Origin: Bacillota bacterium
Lineage (GTDB): Bacteria; Bacillota; Clostridia; Christensenellales; CAG-138
Reading direction: 5' to 3'
Assembly: GCA_023409435.1 (NCBI GenBank)
Contig: JAEYHP010000105.1
Location: 1 to 17,970 of the forward strand
DNA length: 17,970 nucleotides
Within the stretch, counting starts at the first letter, position 1, and each line of letters opens with the position of its first letter. This document shows, one piece after another, positions 6,841-13,085 of the stretch. The translations under genes and the position numbers were made by a program. Below the pieces are notes generated by a model. It was given only the letters and a program-made list of their open reading frames with translations. It did no database searches and was not told where the DNA came from.

Positions 6841-7499
6841 AAAAGATCTGCACTTATAAGAAGCTGCTCTTCCTGCGTACGCAATGCCGCGAAGGATACC
6901 CCGTGCTTGCTTTCGTTTACCGCTTTTCCGCTTTCTAGTACCGTACCGGCTTCATCCGCCCAGATAAGCGCTGTGGAGCGCGGGAATTCGTTGTCTTCCG
7001 TCATGGCGGCGAGCAATTCGGGCAGCAGCTCCGTGATGCGGGCAGCCTGCGCTTCCATGATCTCAACTCGCTTGTCCGCCAGATATTTGCTGATATCTCC
7101 TTTGGGAGAGGACTCCTTTTCGCTTGCCTCCTCCTGCATGGTCAGCGAAAAGCCCTGCACATAACCGTGCCTCGCATATAAAACCAATAGATCCTCCGGC
7201 CCGTCCTCCTCGGTTTTTATGAGGTAGACACTGTCGTCCTCTTCGCGCAGGGTAAAACCGGCATCTTCCAGACGGCTCAAAAACACGTCCGCTGAAACAC
7301 CCGGCGGCAGGGTGGGAGCGGGGGTTGCGCTGGGCGTAATGGGCGCGGGGGTAAGCGCAAGCGCATAGGTACGGTTGCTTTCCTGCAGGCTCACCAGTAG
7401 GTAGATGAGCGCGCACAGAAGCAGGACCGCGGCGAATGCGAGCGACTTTTGCAGCGTGGAAGGCGGCTTGTTCTTTTCTTCGGTTGACTTGCTGCTCAT
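6837..7499 (-). CDS. Unrecognised membrane-anchored protein upstream of comEC
   Basis: 220 aa, family not recognised. A short charged N-terminus is followed by one hydrophobic helix (about residues 17-37, LAFAAVLLLCALIYLLVSLQ). Next come a Thr/Pro/Ala linker (TPAPITPSATPAPTLPPG, about 50-67) and an acidic soluble domain that should lie outside the membrane. The linker and single helix suggest an anchored extracytoplasmic protein. The start at 7499 is preferred over the in-frame ATG at 7562. It has GGGG at normal spacing, and the 21 extra residues would put a polar leader before the cytoplasmic tail and lie on top of the likely promoter. First gene of the operon with comEC and holA; its stop overlaps the comEC start. 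Confidence 0.7.
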   Translation of the reverse strand: MSSKSTEEKNKPPSTLQKSLAFAAVLLLCALIYLLVSLQESNRTYALALTPAPITPSATPAPTLPPGVSADVFLSRLEDAGFTLREEDDSVYLIKTEEDGPEDLLVLYARHGYVQGFSLTMQEEASEKESSPKGDISKYLADKRVEIMEAQAARITELLPELLAAMTEDNEFPRSTALIWADEAGTVLESGKAVNESKHGVSFAALRTQEEQLLISADLL

Positions 7500-7561
7500 G
7501 GCGTTTCCCCACTTAATTGATGATGGAAGAATGGGTAATTTGTCGCATATATGGTAAAACA

Positions 7562-7591
7562 AGTATAATATATCCGGGCAATTATTCGCAA
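7562..7591 (-). promoter_or_regulatory. Probable SigA promoter for the comEC-holA operon
   Basis: On the minus strand, TTGCGA (plus coordinates 7586-7591) and TATACT (7562-7567) are separated by 18 bp, giving a reasonable SigA promoter with a leader of roughly 50-60 nt before the start at 7499. The surrounding sequence is AT-rich compared with the genes. Confidence 0.55.
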
Positions 7592-7659
7592 GCGTTGTGG
7601 GGAAAATGAGTAAGGCGAATAGGAAAGTTTATTTTTTATAGCTCCCCTCTGGGAAACAA

Positions 7660-7668
7660 TGCTATACT
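7660..7668 (+). promoter_or_regulatory. Extended -10 promoter for the sir2 gene
   Basis: TGC-TATACT is an extended -10 element about 60 nt before the GTG start at 7730. No convincing -35 hexamer is found 16-18 bp upstream, so strength is uncertain. The rest of the 7500-7729 gap shows only the opposing promoter and no hairpin leader. Confidence 0.45.
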
Positions 7669-7729
7669 GAACAGGGTTAAGAATTGCGTCAAGAAGTGAA
7701 AGGAACGCGCAAAGGAAGAAGGATTAAAC

Positions 7730-8455
7730 GTGCAGACGGAAATTGAGCGACTAAAGCGCGCCATAGATTCGAGTAAGCGCATTGTATTCTTAGGCGGCGC
7801 GGGGGTAAGCACTGAAAGCGGCATACCCGATTTTCGAAGCAAAGACGGCATATTTGAAGCCATCAGGCGCTACGGCCATCCGCCCGAAACGCTGTTGAGC
7901 CACGATTTTTTCCTTTCCCATTCCGATACGTTCTATCATTATTACCGCGCGATGCTTGTTTACCCGAACGCCAAACCCAACGCCGCGCATGAAGCGCTTG
8001 CGGAGTTGGAACACCGGGGTAAACTGATTGCGGTCGTCACGCAGAACATCGACGGCCTGCATCAAAAAGCCGGAAGCGAAAACGTGCTGGAGCTGCACGG
8101 CTCCGTCTGGCGCAACAGCTGCATGGCCTGCGGCAAACAGTACGCTCTTCACGATATCATAAACGACGAAGGCGTTCCCAAATGCGGCTGCGGCGGTGTG
8201 GTAAAACCCGATGTGGTGCTCTACGGTGAAATGCTTGACGATGCGGTGGTGGACGCTTCCATCCGCAGCATCCGGATGGCCGATCTTCTGATCGTAGGCG
8301 GAACGTCGCTTACGGTATACCCCGCGGCGTCGCTAACGTAGTATTTTCACGGCGAAACGCTGGCGCTCATCAATCTTTCCGATACGCCGATGGACAGTCA
8401 GGCAAATATCGTGGTTCACGATCGCATCGGGGATGTGCTCCGGGCGTGCATATAG
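7730..8455 (+). pseudogene. cobB: Sir2-family NAD-dependent protein deacylase interrupted by an in-frame TAG
   Basis: Sirtuin that would remove acyl groups from lysines using NAD. The open part (203 codons, 7730-8341, GTG start after AAGG) has all catalytic motifs: GAGVSTESGIPDFR (23-36), TQNIDGL (104-110), catalytic His123 in ELHGS, zinc cysteines C131, C134, C152 and C154, VKPDVVLYGE and GTSLTVYPAA. TAG at 8339-8341 then stops it. The same frame continues for 37 more codons with the expected sirtuin C-terminus (YFHGETLALINLS, then IVVHDRIGDVL), ending at TAG 8453-8455, total 241 codons, the usual length. The missing end holds the last Rossmann strand with its adenine-contacting Asn. It is therefore a recent nonsense mutation, a sequence error or, less likely, readthrough; other genes here end normally in TAG. 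Confidence 0.85.
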
Positions 8456-8491
8456 TTTTTATATGTGGTATCAGTATAAGGAGGATAAGGA

Positions 8492-9535
8492 ATGAAGGCA
8501 GCCGTATATCTCGATAAGGACCGGATGGCAGTAAAAGAGGTGGAAACCCCGCGTGTGGATCAGGACAGCGCGCTTGTGCAGGTGGAGTCCTGCGCGGTGT
8601 GCGGTTCGGATATCCGCATATTCCATCACGGCAATTCCCGCGTCGTCCCGCCTCAGATATTGGGGCATGAGGTTTCCGGCAAAATCGTGGAGGTCGGGAA
8701 AAATGTCACGAAGTTCCGCGTTGGGGACCGCGTGGCAATAGGCGCCGATGTACCCTGCGGGGAGTGCGTGTTCTGCGAGGCTGGTATCGGCAACAACTGC
8801 CAGATCAATTACGCCATGGGGTACCAGTTCCCGGGCGGTTTTGCGGAATATATGCTGCTCAATAAAACGGTTGTCAATTACGGGCCCGTACATAAGCTGC
8901 CGGAGCATGTCAGCTTTGATGAAGGCGCTTTGGCCGAGCCGCTTGCATGCGTGCTCAACGCCGTGGAACTGACCAACATCAGACTGGGGGATACCGTCGT
9001 GATCATCGGCGCGGGGCCGATCGGCTGCATGATCATCCCCGTCGCGTACCGGATGGGCGCCACCAAGGTAATTGTCGTACAGCGTTCCCGCCCGCGCCTG
9101 GAGGCGGCTAAAAAGTTCGGTGCCGACGTATACATCTGCTCTTCGGAGGAGGATAGCATTGCCTGCGTGCTGGAAGAAACGGGCGGCCTTGGCGCAGACG
9201 TCATATTCACGGCCAACCCGTCCCCGCAGTCCCATGCGGATGCGCTCAAGATGGCAAAGAATCGCGCGCGTATCAACCTGTTTGGCGGGCTCCCCGCAGG
9301 CAGCCTGGTGACGATGGATACCAATATCATCCACTATAAGGAGCTGTTTGTGCTGGGCGCGCACGGCTCCCTGCCGCGCCACCATCAGCTCGCGATCAAG
9401 CTGATCGCTTCGGGCAAGCTCGATATGAAGCCGTTTATTTCGCATCGGTTTGATCTTGACCATATTGCGGAGGCGTTCGCGGTGGCGGAAGGGCATACCG
9501 GCATGCGCGTCGTCGTAAAACCGCAGGGGATATAG
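8492..9535 (+). CDS. Zinc-dependent medium-chain alcohol/polyol dehydrogenase
   Basis: Medium-chain dehydrogenase (347 aa) of the sorbitol/threonine dehydrogenase type, oxidising an alcohol or polyol with NAD(P); substrate unknown. Catalytic zinc ligands are seen at C37 (CGSD), H59-E60 (GHE) and E149 (AEP). The structural zinc lobe has C89, C92, C95 and C103. The Rossmann motif GAGPIG is at 173-178. After the second Rossmann strand the usual Asp that selects NAD is Gln197 followed by Arg198 (VVQRSR), which hints at NADP use (inference). AAGGAGG at 8478-8484 gives a strong start. It begins 36 nt after the sir2 reading frame and could be co-transcribed with it; a terminator follows. The neighbours do not reveal the substrate. 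Confidence 0.88.
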   Translation: MKAAVYLDKDRMAVKEVETPRVDQDSALVQVESCAVCGSDIRIFHHGNSRVVPPQILGHEVSGKIVEVGKNVTKFRVGDRVAIGADVPCGECVFCEAGIGNNCQINYAMGYQFPGGFAEYMLLNKTVVNYGPVHKLPEHVSFDEGALAEPLACVLNAVELTNIRLGDTVVIIGAGPIGCMIIPVAYRMGATKVIVVQRSRPRLEAAKKFGADVYICSSEEDSIACVLEETGGLGADVIFTANPSPQSHADALKMAKNRARINLFGGLPAGSLVTMDTNIIHYKELFVLGAHGSLPRHHQLAIKLIASGKLDMKPFISHRFDLDHIAEAFAVAEGHTGMRVVVKPQGI

Positions 9536-9557
9536 TAATCAGCTTATATTTCATTCC

Positions 9558-9590
9558 AAGGCTCTTCCTTGCGGAAGGGCCTTATTTTAT
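9558..9590 (+). terminator. Rho-independent terminator after the dehydrogenase
   Basis: An 11-bp stem with one G-T wobble (arms 9558-9568, AAGGCTCTTCC, and 9573-9583, GGAAGGGCCTT) closed by the tetraloop TTGC and followed by the T-rich stretch ATTTTATTT. It separates the dehydrogenase from the GntR operon. Confidence 0.85.
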
Positions 9591-9612
9591 TTGAAAAATT
9601 TCTCAAAAAATA

Positions 9613-9641
9613 TTGACATTCATTCTGAATGGTAATATAGT
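9613..9641 (+). promoter_or_regulatory. SigA promoter of the GntR-ABC operon
   Basis: A perfect -35 TTGACA (9613-9618) and a -10 TATAGT (9636-9641) separated by 17 bp, in an AT-rich intergenic stretch about 70 nt before the GntR start. The spacer contains the odd-centred palindrome CATTCTGAATG (9621-9631), a possible additional binding site. Confidence 0.8.
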
Positions 9642-9661
9642 TAGTTACACAAGTAGTTAAC
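9640..9661. promoter_or_regulatory. Candidate operator for the YtrA-type regulator
   Basis: A 22-bp imperfect dyad starting at the last bases of the -10 box. Its left half has GTTA, two bases, TAC; its right half is the mirror image GTA, two bases, TAAC, with four bases between. Seven of eleven pairs match. The position over the transcription start and just upstream of a GntR gene fits autorepression (inference). Confidence 0.5.
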
Positions 9662-9712
9662 CAATTATGTAATGTTGGTGCAGCAAAGGAGCAATGATAG
9701 GGAAGTGGAACC

Positions 9713-10087
9713 ATGCAATTGAATTTTGACAGCGAAAAGCCCATTTACCTCCAGCTTGCCGAAGGGATAGAGGACGATATCCTCAAAGGCATATTCGGGG
9801 AGGAAACGCAGGTGCCGTCCACCACCGAAATTTCGGTGACGATGAAAATCAACCCCGCCACGGCGGGAAAGGGCATAAACCTGCTGGTGGACGAGGGAAT
9901 TCTCTACAAAAAACGGGGGGTCGGCATGTTTGTTTCATCCGGCGCGCAACAGAAGGTTGCAGATAAGCGCAAGGAATCCTTTTTTGAAAACTATGTAGTA
10001 AGGCTTCTGGAGGAAGCGCAGAAGCTCAATATCTCCAAACAGGAGATTATCGCCATGATCGGGAGGGCGGACCATGAACGAGATTGA
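9713..10087 (+). CDS. GntR-family (YtrA subfamily) transcriptional regulator
   Basis: 124-aa regulator with a GntR winged helix-turn-helix (residues about 9-76: YLQLAEGIEDDILKGIF, then VPSTTEISVTMKINPATAGK, then LVDEGILYKKRGVGMFV). A short helical tail follows, lacking the ligand-binding domain of FadR or HutC regulators. This layout is typical of the YtrA subfamily, whose members usually repress their own operon with an ABC transporter. That is the context here: the ABC ATPase gene overlaps its end by 14 bp. The ATG at 9713 is preceded by a modest GGAAGTGGA site. The inducer is unknown; in related systems these operons respond to cell-wall-active compounds. Confidence 0.9.
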   Translation: MQLNFDSEKPIYLQLAEGIEDDILKGIFGEETQVPSTTEISVTMKINPATAGKGINLLVDEGILYKKRGVGMFVSSGAQQKVADKRKESFFENYVVRLLEEAQKLNISKQEIIAMIGRADHERD

Positions 10088-10949
10088 GATCAAAAACATT
10101 TCCAAGAACTACGGTGCGGTGCAGGCGCTCAAAAACGTATCCGCGGAATTCACACCCGGAAAGATCTACGGCCTTTTGGGCCGCAACGGCGCGGGCAAGA
10201 CGACGCTTATCAACCTCATCACCAACAGGCTCTTCCCAACCGAAGGGGAAATTATAGTGGAAGGGCAGAATGTGGTGGAAAATGACGAAGCCCTTGGCAA
10301 GATATTCTCCATGGCGGAAATCAATCTTATTCCGGAAGGCATGCGCGTAAAAAAGGCCATGGAATGGGCGAAGGAGTTTTATCCGGAGTTCGACACTGCC
10401 TACGGGCTTTCCCTGGCGCAGAAGTTCGGGCTGAACGTCAATAAAAAGGCCAAGCAGCTTTCTACGGGCTATGGTTCGATATTTAAGCTCATACTCACCC
10501 TGGCCTCCGGCGCGTCCATATTGATATTTGACGAGCCCGTGCTGGGGCTGGACGCGCCGCACCGGGAACTGTTTTATCAGGAACTGCTTGCGCTGTTTGT
10601 CAAACGCCCCTGTACCGTCATACTTTCCACGCACTTGATCGACGAAGCCGCAAAGGTAATTGAACAGGCGGTCATCATCGACGAAGGCAGGCTTGTTTTA
10701 AACCAGCCGGTGGAAGAGCTGCTTGCCCGTGCCCACTCGGTTGCGGGCGAAGCCGCGGCGGTGGCGGAATACTGCAAAAACAAGCGGGTCATATTCGAGC
10801 AATCCATGGGGAATTTCAAAATGGCTGCTGTGTTGGATTGCGAAAAGGACTTTGCGCTTGCCCAGTCTTTGAAGCTGGAATTCGGCGGCATAGAGCTGCA
10901 AAAACTGTTTATTTATCTGACCAACGTGGAAGGAGGAGGCTTACAATGA
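10074..10949 (+). CDS. ABC transporter ATP-binding protein (YtrB-like)
   Basis: 291-aa ATPase that would power the membrane protein encoded next. Walker A GRNGAGKT (36-43), a signature loop reading LSTGY instead of LSGGQ (129-133), Walker B ILIFDEP (149-155) with catalytic Glu154, a D-loop GLDAPHR and the switch His187 (STHLIDE) are present. The usual Q-loop glutamine is not obvious around FSMAEINLIPEGM (78-90). A C-terminal extension of about 80 residues follows the nucleotide-binding domain, as in other exporter ATPases of this type. The start overlaps the regulator by 14 bp and the stop overlaps the permease by 4 bp, so the three are translationally coupled. The cargo is unknown. Confidence 0.9.
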   Translation: MNEIEIKNISKNYGAVQALKNVSAEFTPGKIYGLLGRNGAGKTTLINLITNRLFPTEGEIIVEGQNVVENDEALGKIFSMAEINLIPEGMRVKKAMEWAKEFYPEFDTAYGLSLAQKFGLNVNKKAKQLSTGYGSIFKLILTLASGASILIFDEPVLGLDAPHRELFYQELLALFVKRPCTVILSTHLIDEAAKVIEQAVIIDEGRLVLNQPVEELLARAHSVAGEAAAVAEYCKNKRVIFEQSMGNFKMAAVLDCEKDFALAQSLKLEFGGIELQKLFIYLTNVEGGGLQ

Positions 10950-11623
10950 ACAAGCTCCTGAAAGTTTATCGGTATCAGCTCAATGAATCCCTCTCGTCGG
11001 TCGCCATATTCTACCTTGCGCTGCTGGTCTTTGCGGTGTTTTTGAGTATGTGGGACGGCGGTTCCTCTTCCGGGTTTGAATTTGCCTCGGCAATATTCAT
11101 ATTTGTGTTGGGGCTCAATTTGTTCAAATCCAGCTTCCGCTTTCTGCAGTTTTTAGGCGCAACGCGTAAGACATTTTTTGCGGGGAGCCTGATGGTGCTC
11201 ATTACGGTTGCAGCAGGCATGACGGTGATCGATACGGCATTAGGCAAACTGTTTGCGCTGCTGCAGCCCTATACCACGTTGTTTGCAGAATCCTATGGGC
11301 AGAGGAGCCTGCTGGCCCAGTTTTTCTGGGAATTTGTGCTGCTTGCAATGTTCGCGCTCGTGGGTTTCTTCATCACCACGCTATACTATCGGTGCAACAA
11401 AATTTTAAAGATCGTTATCTCCCTTTCGCCGGTATATATCAGCCTGATCTTGAATATGATGCCGTCATCATGGCTGATACAGATGTGGAGCGTGATTGGC
11501 TTTCTGAGCGGCTTTCGCCCTGATATTGGCGTATGGAACAATATTCTGGGGATGCTCATTACGGTTCTGGCTTTTTCCGGGCTAAGCTTCCTGCTTATCC
11601 GCAGGGCTCCTGTAAAGCAGTAG
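10946..11623 (+). CDS. ABC transporter membrane protein of the GntR/YtrA operon
   Basis: 225-aa integral membrane protein with about six hydrophobic helices (for example LALLVFAVFLSM near 25-36, SAIFIFVLGLNLF, LMVLITVAAGMTVI, FFWEFVLLAMFALVGFFI and the C-terminal MLITVLAFSGLSFLLI). It is the presumed permease partner of the ATPase encoded just upstream. The family is not recognised more precisely. A longer upstream in-frame opening from 10838 exists, but ATG 10946 has AGGAGGAGG before it, and the extra 36 residues would lie inside the ATPase gene. It is followed by a terminator. Confidence 0.8.
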   Translation: MNKLLKVYRYQLNESLSSVAIFYLALLVFAVFLSMWDGGSSSGFEFASAIFIFVLGLNLFKSSFRFLQFLGATRKTFFAGSLMVLITVAAGMTVIDTALGKLFALLQPYTTLFAESYGQRSLLAQFFWEFVLLAMFALVGFFITTLYYRCNKILKIVISLSPVYISLILNMMPSSWLIQMWSVIGFLSGFRPDIGVWNNILGMLITVLAFSGLSFLLIRRAPVKQ

Positions 11624-11648
11624 AATGTCTTGAAGCAATAAGGCAATA

Positions 11649-11682
11649 AAAAGGCGCCCGGCTATTGAGCCGGACGCCTTTT
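11649..11682. terminator. Bidirectional terminator between the permease and ridA
   Basis: Stem arms AAAAGGCG...CCGGCT (11649-11663) and AGCCGG...CGCCTTTT (11668-11682) with one mismatch and the loop ATTG. T-runs lie on the 3' side in both orientations, so it can end both convergent transcripts. It starts 25 nt past the permease stop and ends 14 nt past the ridA stop. Confidence 0.85.
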
Positions 11683-11696
11683 ACCGTCCGTTATAG

Positions 11697-12074
11697 TTAC
11701 GGCTTTACCGCCACTGCCTCGATTTCTACCAAGGCTCCGGCGGGAAGCTTTGCGACCTGTACGCAGGAACGCGCCGGGAATTCCCCGCCAAACTGCTCTC
11801 CGTATATGGCGTTTACAGTTGCAAAATCCGCAAGGTCCTGCAAAAATACCGTCGTTTTTACCACATCCGGAAACTTGCAGCCCGCAGCGGAAAGAACTTC
11901 CTTCAAATTGCAGAATACCTGCCTGGTCTGCTCCTCAACGGTAACGGCAAGCTTGCCGGTCACAGGATCAAGGCCGATCTGCCCGGATGTAAATACGAAG
12001 CCGTTTGCCGAAATCGCATGGCTGTAGGGGCCTAACGCGGCCGGGGCATGCGGGGCGGAAACGATTGTTTTCAT
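11697..12074 (-). CDS. ridA: RidA family 2-iminobutanoate/2-iminopropanoate deaminase
   Basis: 125-aa RidA (YjgF/YER057c/UK114 family), a trimeric enzyme that hydrolyses reactive enamine/imine products of PLP enzymes. The family signatures are APAALGPYSHAI near the N-terminus, FTSGQIGLDP (28-37), the catalytic Arg102 in PARSCVQVAKLP, and Glu118 in VEIEAVAV, so the active deaminase residues are all present. ATG 12074 is chosen because AAGGAGAGG precedes it; an in-frame ATG at 12122 would add 16 unconserved residues and has no such site. Single-gene unit on the minus strand, divergent from surE. Confidence 0.95.
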   Translation of the reverse strand: MKTIVSAPHAPAALGPYSHAISANGFVFTSGQIGLDPVTGKLAVTVEEQTRQVFCNLKEVLSAAGCKFPDVVKTTVFLQDLADFATVNAIYGEQFGGEFPARSCVQVAKLPAGALVEIEAVAVKP

Positions 12075-12112
12075 ATAAACCTCTCCTTTCTTGGATGGCG
12101 TTATCTTTTTAG

Positions 12113-12141
12113 ATGCTAGCATTTTCGGCCTACCGTGTCAA
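12113..12141 (-). promoter_or_regulatory. SigA promoter of ridA
   Basis: On the minus strand, a perfect TTGACA (plus 12136-12141) and TAGCAT (12113-12118), preceded by TGC as an extended -10, are 17 bp apart and about 40 nt before the ridA start. The -35 box abuts the left arm of the inverted repeat at 12141-12195. Confidence 0.75.
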
Positions 12142-12195
12142 TGAAATTCCTGACGGAAAGCCCTGACTTGCAGGAAGTTGATGCAGGAATTTCAT
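12141..12195. repeat. 12-bp perfect inverted repeat between the ridA and surE promoters
   Basis: Arms ATGAAATTCCTG (12141-12152) and CAGGAATTTCAT (12184-12195) are exact reverse complements, 31 nt apart. A third partial copy, GCAGGAA, lies at 12170-12176. The element fills the space between the -35 boxes of the two divergent promoters and is not part of either expected transcript, so a protein-binding role is more likely than an RNA hairpin (inference). Confidence 0.7.
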
Positions 12196-12202
12196 CATTT
12201 TA

Positions 12203-12231
12203 TTGAAAGGCATGCGGCTTGCTGTTATAAT
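12203..12231 (+). promoter_or_regulatory. SigA promoter of the surE-ispH operon
   Basis: TTGAAA (12203-12208) and a perfect TATAAT (12226-12231) are separated by 17 bp, with TGT just before the -10 giving an extended element. It lies about 40 nt before the surE start and is the only strong promoter seen for the seven genes that follow. Confidence 0.85.
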
Positions 12232-12271
12232 GAATATACTAAGTTTTTGATACATTACAATCGGAGGAAGA

Positions 12272-13066
12272 ATGAACTTACTCATCAGCAACGACGACGG
12301 CGTTTTTTCCGCGGGGATTCGCGCGCTTGCGCAGGAACTCAAAAACCATCATCATGTTACCATCGCCGCACCGGAATCGCAAAGGAGCGGCGGCAGCCAC
12401 GCCATCACCTGCGCGCAGCCGGTGCGCGTTCGTAAAGTCACACTGCCCGGTTTGGAGGACGTGGACGCTTACGCCGTGGACGGCACCCCGGCGGACTGCG
12501 TGCGCTTGGGCTGCACCAGTCTGGGCCTGGATGTGGATATGGTCGTATCCGGCATCAACCATGGCGGCAATCTGGGCACGGACGTGCTCTATTCCGGCAC
12601 CGTGGGCGCCGCTATGGAAGGCGCGCTTTTAGGCAAGCTTGCGCTTGCAACAAGCTGCAACAACCACAATCCCAACGATTTTGGCGCGGCTTCGCACGCG
12701 GCGCTGTGGGCGGTGGACTATCTGTTTAAAAACCCCATGCCTATGGGCATGCTTCTTAACCTTAACGCGCCGGATATTGCGGCGGCGGATGTTAAGGGCG
12801 TGAAACTTGCGGGCCTTTGCCTGCAGCAGTACGATTACGAACACGCACAGTTTACAGACCCCTCCGGGCTAAAGTATTTCTGGACTCCTTCCGGCAAGCT
12901 GACCGAGTGCGCCGAGGGAGAGGATACCGATGAACGATGGGTCAGGGAAGGGTATGTCACCCTCACGCCGATCCATTACGATATTGCCTGCTATGCGTAT
13001 ATGGAAAAGATGGACGTTTCCGGCTTCGATCTTTCCAACCTCGCGAGCAGGCCCAAAGAAAACTGA
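12272..13066 (+). CDS. surE: 5'/3'-nucleotidase SurE
   Basis: 264-aa SurE, a divalent-metal-dependent phosphatase that dephosphorylates nucleoside 5'- and 3'-monophosphates (exopolyphosphatase activity is reported for homologues). The metal ligands of the family are all present: D8 and D9 in SNDDG, S39 in PESQRSG and N96 in SGINHGGN. The signature SGINHGGNLGTDVLYSGTVG runs 93-112. The start follows CGGAGG. First gene of a long operon, with rpiR 19 nt downstream. Length and motifs are normal, and confidence in the assignment is high. Confidence 0.95.
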   Translation: MNLLISNDDGVFSAGIRALAQELKNHHHVTIAAPESQRSGGSHAITCAQPVRVRKVTLPGLEDVDAYAVDGTPADCVRLGCTSLGLDVDMVVSGINHGGNLGTDVLYSGTVGAAMEGALLGKLALATSCNNHNPNDFGAASHAALWAVDYLFKNPMPMGMLLNLNAPDIAAADVKGVKLAGLCLQQYDYEHAQFTDPSGLKYFWTPSGKLTECAEGEDTDERWVREGYVTLTPIHYDIACYAYMEKMDVSGFDLSNLASRPKEN

Positions 13067-13085
13067 GCGGGGGTAGAAGTAGCGT

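Noticed and set aside
5399..6853. 484-codon open frame overlapping comEC on the same strand in another frame
   Set aside because: Rich in Arg, Cys, His and Pro, as expected for a frame-shifted reading of a membrane protein gene; the comEC frame has the family motif and helices.
7500..7729. Leader RNA or riboswitch in the gap before sir2
   Set aside because: Only two opposing promoters and AT-rich sequence are visible; no conserved leader motif or strong hairpin was found.
8339..8341. TAG as a reassigned sense codon genome-wide
   Set aside because: holA, the dehydrogenase, the ABC permease and plsC in this window all end properly at TAG, so general reassignment is not supported.
8471..9496. 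Long minus-strand open frame (341 codons) opposite the dehydrogenase
   Set aside because: It is the antisense shadow of a GC-rich gene with clear zinc and Rossmann motifs; its translation has no recognisable domain and no ribosome binding site was seen.
12141..12195. Inverted repeat as a transcription terminator or riboswitch
   Set aside because: No T-run follows either arm and it lies upstream of both predicted transcription starts.
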